Positions 46,108 to 55,057 of a stretch of DNA of 64,000 nt are shown one piece after another. Origin of the DNA: Oscillibacter valericigenes Sjm18-20 (GTDB lineage: Bacteria > Bacillota > Clostridia > Oscillospirales > Oscillospiraceae); NCBI GenBank assembly GCA_000283575.1, contig AP012044.1, positions 1,116,001-1,180,000 on the forward strand. Reading direction: 5' to 3'. The notes under the pieces were generated by a model. The model saw nothing but the letters and a program-made list of their open reading frames with translations, had not been told where the DNA came from and did no database searches. Numbering within the stretch: the stretch's first letter is position 1; the number at the start of each line of letters is the position of its first letter. The translations under genes were made by a program, and so were the position numbers.

Positions 46108-46614
46108 ATGAAGAAACAGAAACTTTCAATGCTGGTGACCCTTGGAATGCTGGTGGCCATCGAGATCGTGCTGTCCCGGTTTTGCTCTATTTCCGCATGG
46201 AACATTAAGATCGGCTTCAGTTTTGTACCCGTTGCTGTGGCGGCGGTGCTGTACGGCGCCGCCCCTGCGGCGACAGTGGCCGCGCTGGGAGATTTCCTGG
46301 GTGCGATCCTGTTTCCCATCGGGCCGTATTTTCCAGGCTTTACCCTGACCGCGGCTCTGACCGGGACGGTGCTTGGCCTGTTTTTGCACAAGCGGCAGAC
46401 CGTGGGCCGCATCGGCGGCGCGGTAGCGGTGAATCAGCTGGTGTTGGGCTTGCTGTTGAACACGCTGTGGATTTCCATTCTGTACGGCGCACCTTACGGT
46501 CCGCTGTTCCTCACCCGGATCGTACAGACTGTGGTACTGATTTCAGTGCAGTTTGTTGTGATTGGAGTCATGACAAAGGTCCTGGGCCGCTGTGGAAAGC
46601 AGGCGGTAGCATGA
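46108..46614 (+). CDS. folT: Folate ECF transporter S component
   Basis: A 168-residue membrane protein of the ECF substrate-binding type with about six hydrophobic segments. Features are MLVAIEIVLSRFCSI, KIGFSFVPVAVAAVLYG, and GDFLGAILFPIGPYFPGFT. It would bind folate and dock to a shared EcfAAT energising module encoded elsewhere. The THF riboswitch upstream fixes folate as the substrate. ATG 46108 follows AGGAGGATAT. It overlaps folC by ATGA. Confidence 0.94.
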   Translation: MKKQKLSMLVTLGMLVAIEIVLSRFCSISAWNIKIGFSFVPVAVAAVLYGAAPAATVAALGDFLGAILFPIGPYFPGFTLTAALTGTVLGLFLHKRQTVGRIGGAVAVNQLVLGLLLNTLWISILYGAPYGPLFLTRIVQTVVLISVQFVVIGVMTKVLGRCGKQAVA

Positions 46615-47888
46615 ATCTTTCGGAGGCGCTGGAATTCATCCACGCCACGTCCTGGCAGGGGAGCCGCCTGGGACTGGAGCGCATCCGGTCGCTGATGGAG
46701 CTTTTAGGCGACCCCCAGAAAAAGCTGCGGTATATCCATGTGGCGGGGACGAATGGGAAAGGCTCTATTTGCGCCATGCTGTCCGAGGTTTTGACCCGGG
46801 CCGGATACACCACGGGACTTTATACTTCGCCGCATCTTTTTCGCATCAACGAGCGGATGAAGATAAACGGCGCGGACATCTCCGACGATGAACTGGCACG
46901 GCTTGCGGAACAGGTGGAGCCGTTTGTGGAGAAAATGGCGGACCAGCCCACGGAATTTGAGCGGATCACCGCCATGGCGCTGCTGTATTTTCAGCAAAAG
47001 CATTGTGACGTGGTGGTTTTGGAGGTGGGCTTGGGCGGACGCCTGGACTCCACCAACGTGATTGACGCGCCGGACGCGGCGGTGATTACCAACATCGCTC
47101 TGGAGCACACGGAGGTGCTGGGGGATACTCTGGCTAAAATTGCAGGGGAGAAATCCGGCATCATTAAGCCCGGGGCGGATGTGATTCTCTCCGCTCAGAC
47201 GGCGGAGGTTGAGGACGTGGTGCGACGGACCTGCAAGGAGCGGGGCTGTGCCCTTCGGGTCACGGATCCGACGGCGGAGAAGCTGCGCGTCTGCGGCCTG
47301 GATGGGCAGACGCTGGATTACCGGGAGCGGAAAGGCCTGCGGCTGCGGCTGATCGGAGACTATCAGTATAAAAACGTCACCGTGGCGCTGGACACTGTGG
47401 ATGTATTGAACGAGCGGCGGGGATATGAAATCCCGGAGTCCGCCGTGAGAGCGGGACTGTCCGCGGTCATCTGGCCGGGGCGGTTCGAGGTTTTGCAAAG
47501 AGATCCGCTGATGCTGGTGGACGGTGCACACAATCCGGACGGCGTGACGGAGCTTTCGAAGTGCCTGCGGGAATATCTGCCTGGCCGGAAGATGACGCTG
47601 CTGATGGGTGTGATGGCGGACAAGGACTATGCCGACATGATTTGCATGATGGCGCCGTTCGCCAACGAATTCGTGGCGGTGACGCCGGAGAGCCATCGGG
47701 CGCTTCCAGCGGAGGAGCTGCGGGTAAAGATTGAGGCGTTGACCGGTATTCCCGCCCGGTGTGGCGGCGACGTGAAAAGCGGCCTTGCCATGGCAATGGC
47801 GGGAAAGGGTCCAAAAGATATCGTCTGTGCCTTCGGCTCACTCTATCAGGTGGGAGAGATTCGGGCATACTTTGGGCGAACGGACTGA
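46611..47888 (+). CDS. folC: Folylpolyglutamate synthase / dihydrofolate synthase
   Basis: A 425-residue Mur-ligase-type enzyme that adds glutamate to folate so it stays in the cell. The P-loop HVAGTNGKGS is near residues 43-52. Other features are TSPHLFRINERMKING, DVVVLEVGLGGRLDSTNV and DGAHNPDGV. ATG 46611 overlaps the folT stop (ATGA), coupling uptake and trapping of folate. An upstream in-frame ATG lies deep in folT. Confidence 0.94.
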   Translation: MNLSEALEFIHATSWQGSRLGLERIRSLMELLGDPQKKLRYIHVAGTNGKGSICAMLSEVLTRAGYTTGLYTSPHLFRINERMKINGADISDDELARLAEQVEPFVEKMADQPTEFERITAMALLYFQQKHCDVVVLEVGLGGRLDSTNVIDAPDAAVITNIALEHTEVLGDTLAKIAGEKSGIIKPGADVILSAQTAEVEDVVRRTCKERGCALRVTDPTAEKLRVCGLDGQTLDYRERKGLRLRLIGDYQYKNVTVALDTVDVLNERRGYEIPESAVRAGLSAVIWPGRFEVLQRDPLMLVDGAHNPDGVTELSKCLREYLPGRKMTLLMGVMADKDYADMICMMAPFANEFVAVTPESHRALPAEELRVKIEALTGIPARCGGDVKSGLAMAMAGKGPKDIVCAFGSLYQVGEIRAYFGRTD

Positions 47889-47980
47889 AAAGCCGCGGTC
47901 TTTCAAACGGACAGTGCCAGCGGAAAACCGGGGCGTCGGATGGAAACGCCCAAAAGTTTGCGGGAATTTTTCAACGAACC

Positions 47981-48013
47981 GGGGGGCAGGCCGATAAGGC
48001 CTGCCCCCCTTTA
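47981..48013 (+). terminator. Terminator after folC
   Basis: GGGGGGCAGGCC (47981-47992) pairs with GGCCTGCCCCCC (47998-48009), loop GATAA, followed by TTTAT. Confidence 0.85.
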
Positions 48014-48118
48014 TCCCTGCGGTAAAAGAAGTGCAAATATATCTGGTACTGAGCGATGAAGCCGTGTATAATAGAAAATAAAAGAAATCTTTTCCGGAAG
48101 AAGGGAAGGAATAGGCCA

Positions 48119-51100
48119 ATGCCGAAAATTGAAGTACAGCTGTTTCAGATACCCTGTGTGAAGCTGGACGGGAAAGAGGTGTCCTTTCCCTTCAAGCGGG
48201 TGGACGCGCTGTTCTACTATCTGATCTGCCGGAAGACTGCCACACGGCAGGAGCTGGTGAATCTCCTGTGGGAGGACTGCGCGGAAGAGGTGGGCTACAA
48301 AAACCTGCGCCACACAATTTATACCCTGCGTAAGGCGCTGGGGTCCGATTTGATCCTGTCCATCCCGAAAACGGAGGTGCGGCTGAACCCGGCGCGGGAA
48401 CTGATCTCCGATTTTGACCGGGAGGGAGTTGTGGATACGGAGCAGTTCCTGCGGGGTTTTGCGGTGAAAAACGCACCTAACTTCAATGCCTGGGTTGACC
48501 AGATGCGGGAACAGATGGCCGCCCGGACCCTGAACGACCTCTTCACCGGCGCGGCGAAGGCACAGGAGAAGGGGGATCTGGCGCAGGCGGAGCGGCTGAG
48601 TCTGGAGTATCTGAACCGGGACGGACTGGATGAAAAAATGGTCATGTTCCTGATGAAGCTCTACCAGCGGGATGGACGGTATTATAAGGCGGCGAACCTC
48701 TATCAGAGGCTCAAGGATAAACTGGCTGAGGAACTGGGCATTACGCCGCTGCACGAGACGGCCGAGTTGTACTATGAGATTGTAAACCAGTGGAACAAGA
48801 CCACAGAGGAGACCCCCGGACGGACGGACCCGGAGATGACCGAAAGCCGCGTGGCGCTGCTTCAGAAAATTCAGGAGCGGTATCAGTCATTTCAGGAGGG
48901 GTATGAGGTTTCATCCCTGCTGTTTTACGGTGAAGCGGGCTGCGGCAAAAGCTATCTACTGCAATACTTTTTGCGGGGCGGCGACTTTTCCGATACGCTG
49001 GTACTGCGGGGCGGCTGTTCCCAGCGGCAGGCGGGAGTCTATCTGGAACCGTGGAAGAACGTGATGCTCTCTGTGGCGGAGGAGGTGGCCAGCCGGAATT
49101 TGCAGATTCCGGAGACGATCCGCCGCACCATCGCCCGGGTGTTTCCTGTGTTCTCCGACGGAGCGGAGGAACAGCGGGAGCCCGGAGAATTCAAGCAAAA
49201 CCGCTGCGGCGCGCTGGTGACGGATGCTGTGGCACTGTTGCTGTCACTGGCGGCGGACCGTCGGAAAATTTTGCTGGTGTTTGAAAATCTGCAATGGATG
49301 GATCCGGCCAGTCAGGACCTTTTATGCCAGGTGGTCCGTCGGTTGGGCGGAAGTCAGCTGCTGCTGCTTGCCTCCAGCTGGACACTGAACGTAGACGTGA
49401 ATTTCATGTTGGACGAGTCCGCGTTGGAGCGTATTTATGTGCCCTGCCTCACAAGAAAAGAAACCGACCGGTATCTGGACGCGGCGCTGGACGCGGACCT
49501 GCCCGCCCCAGTCCGAAGCCGTATTTATGAGGCCACGGGAGGCAATCCCCGGCTGCTGGCTGGAGCTGTGGAAAACCTAAGGGGCAAGGAACCGACGGAG
49601 GGTACGCTGCCGGACGCCGACGGGATTCTTCGCCAGCGCATGGCGGGTCTGAGTACCCAGGCGCTGCATCTGGCAGACGTCCTGGCCCTGTTTCCGGACA
49701 AGACGCCCTGCCGGTTGCTCTCCGATATCACCGGCTACCAAACGGTGCAGCTCTACCCCCTTTCCGTGGAGCTGGAGGAGCACTCCCTCATCGGAGAGTG
49801 CTGCGTGGATGGGGAGAGCTATCTGGAATTTCTCCACCCCCATATGAGGGAGGCGCTCTATCAGGCGCAGTCTTATTTCCAGCGCCAGCCGCTGCATCTC
49901 AAGATTGCGGATTGCCTTCAGGAGAATTTGCAGGAGGGGGATGTGGACGCTCTCGCCCGCGTGGCGCATCACTGCCGGGCGGGTGGCGACAGCCTCCGGG
50001 CTTTCCAATGCGAGGCCGCCGGCTTATACTGGCGAACCTTTTGGACTTGCGAGATCCCGCCGCTGGTTCCGGCGGAGATTGCCGATCCCGCGCCGCTGCC
50101 GGAGGGAATGACGCTGGAGGACAATGTGCAAAGGCTGGAGCAGGAGCTTGACCGGCTGCGCCGTCAGGTCCCGTCGGGTGGGGAGAGCGGAGAACTGGAC
50201 AAGTCGGAGCGGATGCTCTTGTGCGCAAAGGCGCGTATGCTGATCTATACCGGACGGTATCAGGAGGGACTCAGCGTCACGGAAGCGCTGCTTCGGGCCA
50301 TGACACCCTGCGCTGCGGAGGACACGGATCTGCTGCTGTGGGTCCTGCGCCAGCGGATCGCCTACAGTGTGCAGACAGACCAGCCGGAGCCGGAATACAT
50401 TGTCCGGGGGCTGGAAATCGCGGAGGAGTCGGGACTGAAGCGCCAGCGGGCCTGTTTCTTGCTTCTTCGGGGCATTGAATTCTGCAAAGAGGGAAGCTAT
50501 AAGAGCAGCGACTATTTTCTCCGTCAGTCTCTGGGGCTGTTCGACCGTCCGGAGCGCTATCCCGTGTTCTGCGGTTATATCCGGACGTGGCAGGGGGAGT
50601 GGAAACGCTGCCAGAAGGACTTTGCCGGGGCCTGCGAGACGTATCAGCTGGCCGTGGAGCTGACGGAGGGACTGGCCCCCTGGCCGGGTAGCGGCTTTCT
50701 CTTTACCTGCTATGGCCGGGCGGCCATGGCTCTGGGGGACGACGGAAAAGCCCGACAGATGTTTACCCGGGCCATGGAGGCGTTTGAGAAAACCAAAGAG
50801 CTGCCGGGCCGGAGCCTGGCCGAAGCCTACACCGCATACTACGCCGCTCAGGACGGGAAATACGCTTCGGCAGTAGATCTGCTGGTGACCTCGTGGGATT
50901 CCGCCAGTAAGCTGAGTTCCCTGGTGGAGCAAGGAATTCGGGACAGCGTGCTGGCGAGACTCCGCCGGGAAATGGACCAGGATCATATGCTGAACAATGA
51001 GCTTGACCGCTATCTTTATCGCCCGCTGGATATTTACTGCCACCGGGGGATGCAGCGTTTGCGGGGTGTGAAGGGCGCGTATGAATACGACGTGCTGGAG

Positions 51101-51187
51101 GACTGCCTGAAGTACAGCATTCGTCAGGCGAAACCTCTGACGGTGGAGAATCTTTACAGCAAAAATAAAAACTTCATGACGGAATGA
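48119..51187 (+). CDS. Large BTAD/AAA ATPase transcriptional regulator
   Basis: A 1022-residue regulator. Residues 1-95 form an OmpR/SARP-type winged helix (KNLRHTIYTLRKALG) and about 100-240 a bacterial transcriptional activation (BTAD) TPR-like domain (YKAANLYQRLKDKLAEELG). A P-loop ATPase follows, with LFYGEAGCGKSYLLQYF near residue 285 and VFENLQWMDPASQDL near 390. The rest to the C-terminus is a helical-repeat sensor (LTEGLAPWPGSGFLFTCYG). ATG 48119 follows AAGGGAAGGA. It is isolated by terminators between folC and hutI, so it may regulate the histidine/folate genes, but this is inferred from position only. Confidence 0.87.
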   Translation: MPKIEVQLFQIPCVKLDGKEVSFPFKRVDALFYYLICRKTATRQELVNLLWEDCAEEVGYKNLRHTIYTLRKALGSDLILSIPKTEVRLNPARELISDFDREGVVDTEQFLRGFAVKNAPNFNAWVDQMREQMAARTLNDLFTGAAKAQEKGDLAQAERLSLEYLNRDGLDEKMVMFLMKLYQRDGRYYKAANLYQRLKDKLAEELGITPLHETAELYYEIVNQWNKTTEETPGRTDPEMTESRVALLQKIQERYQSFQEGYEVSSLLFYGEAGCGKSYLLQYFLRGGDFSDTLVLRGGCSQRQAGVYLEPWKNVMLSVAEEVASRNLQIPETIRRTIARVFPVFSDGAEEQREPGEFKQNRCGALVTDAVALLLSLAADRRKILLVFENLQWMDPASQDLLCQVVRRLGGSQLLLLASSWTLNVDVNFMLDESALERIYVPCLTRKETDRYLDAALDADLPAPVRSRIYEATGGNPRLLAGAVENLRGKEPTEGTLPDADGILRQRMAGLSTQALHLADVLALFPDKTPCRLLSDITGYQTVQLYPLSVELEEHSLIGECCVDGESYLEFLHPHMREALYQAQSYFQRQPLHLKIADCLQENLQEGDVDALARVAHHCRAGGDSLRAFQCEAAGLYWRTFWTCEIPPLVPAEIADPAPLPEGMTLEDNVQRLEQELDRLRRQVPSGGESGELDKSERMLLCAKARMLIYTGRYQEGLSVTEALLRAMTPCAAEDTDLLLWVLRQRIAYSVQTDQPEPEYIVRGLEIAEESGLKRQRACFLLLRGIEFCKEGSYKSSDYFLRQSLGLFDRPERYPVFCGYIRTWQGEWKRCQKDFAGACETYQLAVELTEGLAPWPGSGFLFTCYGRAAMALGDDGKARQMFTRAMEAFEKTKELPGRSLAEAYTAYYAAQDGKYASAVDLLVTSWDSASKLSSLVEQGIRDSVLARLRREMDQDHMLNNELDRYLYRPLDIYCHRGMQRLRGVKGAYEYDVLEDCLKYSIRQAKPLTVENLYSKNKNFMTE

Positions 51188-51189
51188 TA

Positions 51190-51237
51190 AAGCAGACGGT
51201 TGGAAAAGCCCTCAGGGACTTTTCCAACCGCCTGCTT
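51190..51237. terminator. Bidirectional terminator between the regulator and hutI
   Basis: AAGCAGaCGGTTGGAAAAG (51190-51208) pairs with 51219-51237 with one mismatch. It lies between two convergent genes. Confidence 0.8.
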
Positions 51238-51270
51238 CATGTTTTTTCCCGCGCGGGACCCTGCAAGACC

Positions 51271-52509
51271 TCAGAACTGGATAATCTCACCCTTTTTAAT
51301 GACGGTATCCACCAGATTGGCGCCCAGCCGGTAGCAGACATAGTCCAGATCCGGGGCGTCCCAGATCAACAGGTCCGCCTGCTTGCCTGCCTCCACGGTA
51401 CCGATCCGGTCCGCCCGGCGGATACCGGCCGCACCGTTCAGCGTGACGGCGGTGAGGACCTCTTCCGGGGTCAGGCAGTACTTGAGACAGGCGAGGTTCA
51501 TGGCCAGCTGCAGGTTGGAACTGGGGCAGGAGCCGGGATTGAAGTCCGTGGCCACCGCCACGGCAACCCCCGCGTCGATCATGGCCCGGGCAGGGGCGAA
51601 GGTCGCCCCCAGATAGAAGCTGGTGGCGGGGAGCAGACAGGCGATGGTACCACCCTTTGCCATGCTGGCAATGCCCTCCTTGGGGCAGACGATCAGATGC
51701 TCGGCTGTAATGGCGCCGACCGCACCGGCCAGCTGAGACCCGCCGATGGGGTCGATCTCGTCAGCGTGGATTTTCGGCGTCAGGCCGTGCTTTTTGCCCG
51801 CTTCCAGAATCCGGCGGGACTCCTCGGCGGTGAACACGCCAGTCTCGCAGAACACGTCGCAGAATTCCGCCAGATGCTCCCGGGCCACCGTGGGGATCAT
51901 CTCCTCACACAGCAGGCCCAAATAGCCCTCCCGGTGGTTTTTATATTCCTCCGGCAGTGCGTGGGCACCCAGAAATGTGGGTACCAGCTCCACTTTCTGC
52001 GTCTCATTCAAACGGCGGATGGCCCGCAGCTGCTTATATTCGTCCTCAGGGTCGAGGCCGTAGCCGCTCTTGGCTTCGCAGGTGGTGGTTCCCATGCGCA
52101 GCATAGCGGAAAGCTCCTTGGCGGCCTTGCCCGCCAGCTCTTGCTCCGAGGCCGCGCGGGTAGCGCGGACGGTGGACAAAATGCCGCCGCCTTGGGCGAG
52201 AATCTCCAGATAGGTGACGCCGTGGAGCTTTAGACCCAACTCGTTTTGCCGCCAGCCGCCAAAGATCAGATGGGTGTGAGCATCCACCAGACCGGGGGTG
52301 ACCAGACGGCCCTTTACATCCACCATTTCCGCGTTTTCCAGCATTCCGGCGGGAACTTCTCCACTGCCTACGGCGTCGATCACGCCGCCTTTTACGAGGA
52401 TGTAGGCGCCTTTGAGCAGAGTGATCTCACCCTGTTCCCTGCCGCGTTTTGCGGCGGAGCCGGTGGGGGTGGCCAGCAGGCCGATGTTTTTCAACAACAG
52501 GTTTGCCAT
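51271..52509 (-). CDS. hutI: Imidazolonepropionase
   Basis: A 412-residue amidohydrolase that opens 4-imidazolone-5-propanoate to formiminoglutamate. Metal-site segments are LVDAHTHLIFGG (near residues 76-87), KIHADEIDPIGG, ITAEHLIV and VATDFNPGSCPS. RSGYG-type substrate contact is seen as AKSGYGLDPE. ATG 52509 has GGGAGG nine bases upstream. It follows hutU on the minus strand behind a terminator-like hairpin, so its expression may be reduced relative to hutU. Confidence 0.96.
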   Translation of the reverse strand: MANLLLKNIGLLATPTGSAAKRGREQGEITLLKGAYILVKGGVIDAVGSGEVPAGMLENAEMVDVKGRLVTPGLVDAHTHLIFGGWRQNELGLKLHGVTYLEILAQGGGILSTVRATRAASEQELAGKAAKELSAMLRMGTTTCEAKSGYGLDPEDEYKQLRAIRRLNETQKVELVPTFLGAHALPEEYKNHREGYLGLLCEEMIPTVAREHLAEFCDVFCETGVFTAEESRRILEAGKKHGLTPKIHADEIDPIGGSQLAGAVGAITAEHLIVCPKEGIASMAKGGTIACLLPATSFYLGATFAPARAMIDAGVAVAVATDFNPGSCPSSNLQLAMNLACLKYCLTPEEVLTAVTLNGAAGIRRADRIGTVEAGKQADLLIWDAPDLDYVCYRLGANLVDTVIKKGEIIQF

Positions 52510-52538
52510 ATCATGTATCCTCCCTTGCAAAATGTGGG

Positions 52539-52570
52539 AAAAAAGGGGCCTCCGGGCGAGGCCCCTTTTT
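52539..52570 (-). terminator. Hairpin between hutU and hutI
   Basis: AAAAAGGGGCCTC and GAGGCCCCTTTTT form a perfect 13-bp stem with loop CGGGC. On the minus strand a T-run follows. It is 19 bases downstream of hutU and may partly terminate before hutI. Confidence 0.8.
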
Positions 52571-52588
52571 AAAAGTCTGTACGGGAAA

Positions 52589-54616
52589 TTACTTCATGTT
52601 TTCAACGGCTTCTTTGATGATTGCATCATCGTTCTCCCCCACATAGGGCAGGGTGATGTGATCCTGGCCCTTGTACATCTCGTTGTACTCGACTGCGGTG
52701 GACACGGCGTGCTCGTTGCGGGCCCAGGAGCGGCGGGCAACACCCACCATGGTGTCCCAGGGGATGGACATGCGTAGAATGGTATCCACGCGCTCGCTGC
52801 CGTCCAGCACCATGCCGAAGCCGCCGTTGATGGCCTTGCCGATGCCGGTGCCACCGCCGTTGTGCAGGGCAACCAGACTCATGCCGCGGGCCGCGTTGCC
52901 CGCATAGCACTGGGTGGCCATTTCGGCCATAATATTGGAGCCGTCCTTGATGTTGGAGGTCTCGCGGAAGGGGGAGTCGGTTCCGCCGGTGTCATGGTGG
53001 TCGCGGCCGAGCATGACCGGGCCGATTTCGCCGTTGCGTACCATTTCGTTGAACTTCAAGGCGATATTCATGCGGCCCATAGCGTCCTGATAGAGGATGC
53101 GGCACTGGGTGCCGACCACCAGCTTGTTTTTCTTCGCGTCGCGGACCCAGATATAGTTGTCATAGTCCTGATAGCGGCGGTTGTGAGTCTTGATATACTC
53201 GGCGGCGGCCGCGTCGGTCTTGTCCAGATCGCCGGGGTTATGGCTCAGGCAGCACCAGCGGAAGGGACCGTAGCCATAGTCGAACAGATGGGGACCGAGA
53301 ATGTCCTCCACGTAGGACGGGAAGACAAAGCCGTCCAAGTCGTTTTCGCCGTTTTTGCAGATGCTCTTCACACCTGCGTCGTACACGGCTTTCAGGAAGC
53401 TGTTGCCGTAGTCAAAGAAATAGGTACCCCGCTCATGGAGTTTGCAGATCATCTCATAGTGGTGGCGCAGCGTCTTGTCCACCAGCTTACAAAAGCCGTC
53501 GGGGTCCTTGTCCAGCATCTCGGTGCGCTGCTCGAAGGTCAGGCCCTGGGGGCAGTAGCCGCCGTCATAGGGGACGTGGCAGGAGGTCTGGTCGCTCAAA
53601 AGGTCAATGTGGACGTTTTTCTCATAGAGATACTCCAGCAGATCCACCACGTTGCCGTGATAGGCGATGGCGCATGGGGTCTTTTCGGCCAGATGCTTTT
53701 GTGCCATGGCAAGGGCCTCGTCGAGGCTCGCGGTTTTCTCACTGACCCAGCCCTGGGTGTAGCGGGTCATAATGCGGGACATATCTACCTCGGCGATGAT
53801 AGAGACAGCGCCGGCGATCTCCGCGGCCTTGCCCTGCGCGCCGCTCATGCCGCCAAGACCGGCGGAGACGAACAGACGGCCGGCCAGATTCTGGTCGTTG
53901 GGAATCCCCAGCTTCAGACGGCCCGCGTTGAGCAGGGTATTGAAGGTGCCGTGGACAATGCCCTGAGGCCCAATGTACATCCAGCCGCCGGCGGTCATCT
54001 GTCCATAGTTGGCGACGCCCAGAGCGGCGGCGCGGTTGAAGTCCTTCTGGTTGTCGAACATGCCCACCATCAGGCCGTTGGAGATGATGCAGCGGGGAGC
54101 GCCCTTGTGAGAGTGGAACAGGCCCAGAGGATGACCGCTCATGACCACTAGCGTCTGCTCGTCGGTCAGCACTTCCAGATACTTCTTGATGAGACGGTAC
54201 TGCATCCAGTTCTGGCAGACCTGGCCGGTCTCGCCGTAGGTCACCAGCTCATAGGGGTATAGAGCCACGTCGAAGTCCAGATTGTTTTCGATCATCACCT
54301 GGAAAGCCTTGCCCTCAATGCAGTTGCCCTTGTACTGGTCGATGGGTTTGCCGGACAGGTGGCCTTGGGGGCGGAAGCGATAGCCGTAGATCCGGCCGTG
54401 CTCCTCCAGCTCCTGTGCAAACTCCTTGGCCATCTGGGCATGGTGGTCGGGATGGATGTACCGCAGGGCGTTGCGGATGGCCAGCTCCTTGTCGGCCTCG
54501 GTCAGATGGGATTCCCGGCGGGGAGCCCGGCGTATGCCCTCCTCAAAGGTGGGGTACTCCGGCAGGTCATAGTCCAGCTTTACTGTCATAGCCTTGTCAA
54601 CATCGAAAATCGCCAT
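52589..54616 (-). CDS. hutU: Urocanate hydratase
   Basis: A 675-residue NAD-dependent hydratase that turns urocanate into imidazolonepropionate. NAD-binding and active-site segments are AGLGGMSGAQGKAAEIAG and DQTSCHVPYDGGYCPQG, and GRDHHDTGGTDSPFRET is near the C-terminal third. The protein is the long form common in Firmicutes, over 100 residues longer than the Pseudomonas enzyme of about 555. ATG 54616 follows AGGAGGAACC; upstream in-frame starts run through the promoter. A clear promoter lies about 80 bases upstream. Confidence 0.95.
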   Translation of the reverse strand: MAIFDVDKAMTVKLDYDLPEYPTFEEGIRRAPRRESHLTEADKELAIRNALRYIHPDHHAQMAKEFAQELEEHGRIYGYRFRPQGHLSGKPIDQYKGNCIEGKAFQVMIENNLDFDVALYPYELVTYGETGQVCQNWMQYRLIKKYLEVLTDEQTLVVMSGHPLGLFHSHKGAPRCIISNGLMVGMFDNQKDFNRAAALGVANYGQMTAGGWMYIGPQGIVHGTFNTLLNAGRLKLGIPNDQNLAGRLFVSAGLGGMSGAQGKAAEIAGAVSIIAEVDMSRIMTRYTQGWVSEKTASLDEALAMAQKHLAEKTPCAIAYHGNVVDLLEYLYEKNVHIDLLSDQTSCHVPYDGGYCPQGLTFEQRTEMLDKDPDGFCKLVDKTLRHHYEMICKLHERGTYFFDYGNSFLKAVYDAGVKSICKNGENDLDGFVFPSYVEDILGPHLFDYGYGPFRWCCLSHNPGDLDKTDAAAAEYIKTHNRRYQDYDNYIWVRDAKKNKLVVGTQCRILYQDAMGRMNIALKFNEMVRNGEIGPVMLGRDHHDTGGTDSPFRETSNIKDGSNIMAEMATQCYAGNAARGMSLVALHNGGGTGIGKAINGGFGMVLDGSERVDTILRMSIPWDTMVGVARRSWARNEHAVSTAVEYNEMYKGQDHITLPYVGENDDAIIKEAVENMK

Positions 54617-54695
54617 GGTGGTTCCTCCTGAAAATTGGATTCTGCCGACCGGATGAACCCCGGCCCGGGCAGTTAAGGATTGCCTCTTGAACAGC

Positions 54696-54724
54696 ATCTT
54701 ATCACGATACTTTGAAAAAATCAA
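54696..54724 (-). promoter_or_regulatory. Promoter of hutU-hutI
   Basis: On the minus strand: TTGATT (54724-54719), a 17-base spacer and TAAGAT (54701-54696), a good sigma-A match. The divergent spacer 54617-55057 has no gene. Confidence 0.8.
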
Positions 54725-54947
54725 CAAAAACAATAAAAAAGTAGACAGATATTTAGTGGTTTTCAACAAATTAAATTGCTATTGCGGCATTTCACTGCCT
54801 AGACAGCGCATCAGTTGACGAAAGTGTTTACCTCATCGACATCGCATGTGCGCCAAGTGTCTGTGCCAATTTATAAATATTATACATGTCCCGCGTTGAA
54901 TCTGCGTCAAAAAGTTGAATAGGTGACGAAAAGTTCATGGAAAACGG

Positions 54948-54976
54948 TTGCGGAAATATTTTTTTTTTGCTATGGT
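54948..54976 (+). promoter_or_regulatory. Candidate promoter of the second ftcD gene
   Basis: TTGCGG (54948-54953), 17 bases including a T-tract, and TATGGT (54971-54976). The leader to the ftcD start is about 75 bases. Confidence 0.5.
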
Positions 54977-55057
54977 ACAAGTGTAATAAAAAAGTACGGA
55001 GGCGCCGGAGCAAAGCGCGCCAAAGAAACCGCGGGATGAGTAAAGGAGCAAAAAGAC

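Noticed and set aside
48011..48754. 247-codon minus-strand frame opposite the BTAD regulator start
   Set aside because: No start signals, and it covers the terminator and promoter of the neighbouring genes.
52862..54151. 429-codon plus-strand frame opposite hutU
   Set aside because: It lies wholly within hutU on the other strand, has no ribosome site, and reads as low-quality His/Val/Gly-rich shadow of a GC-rich gene.
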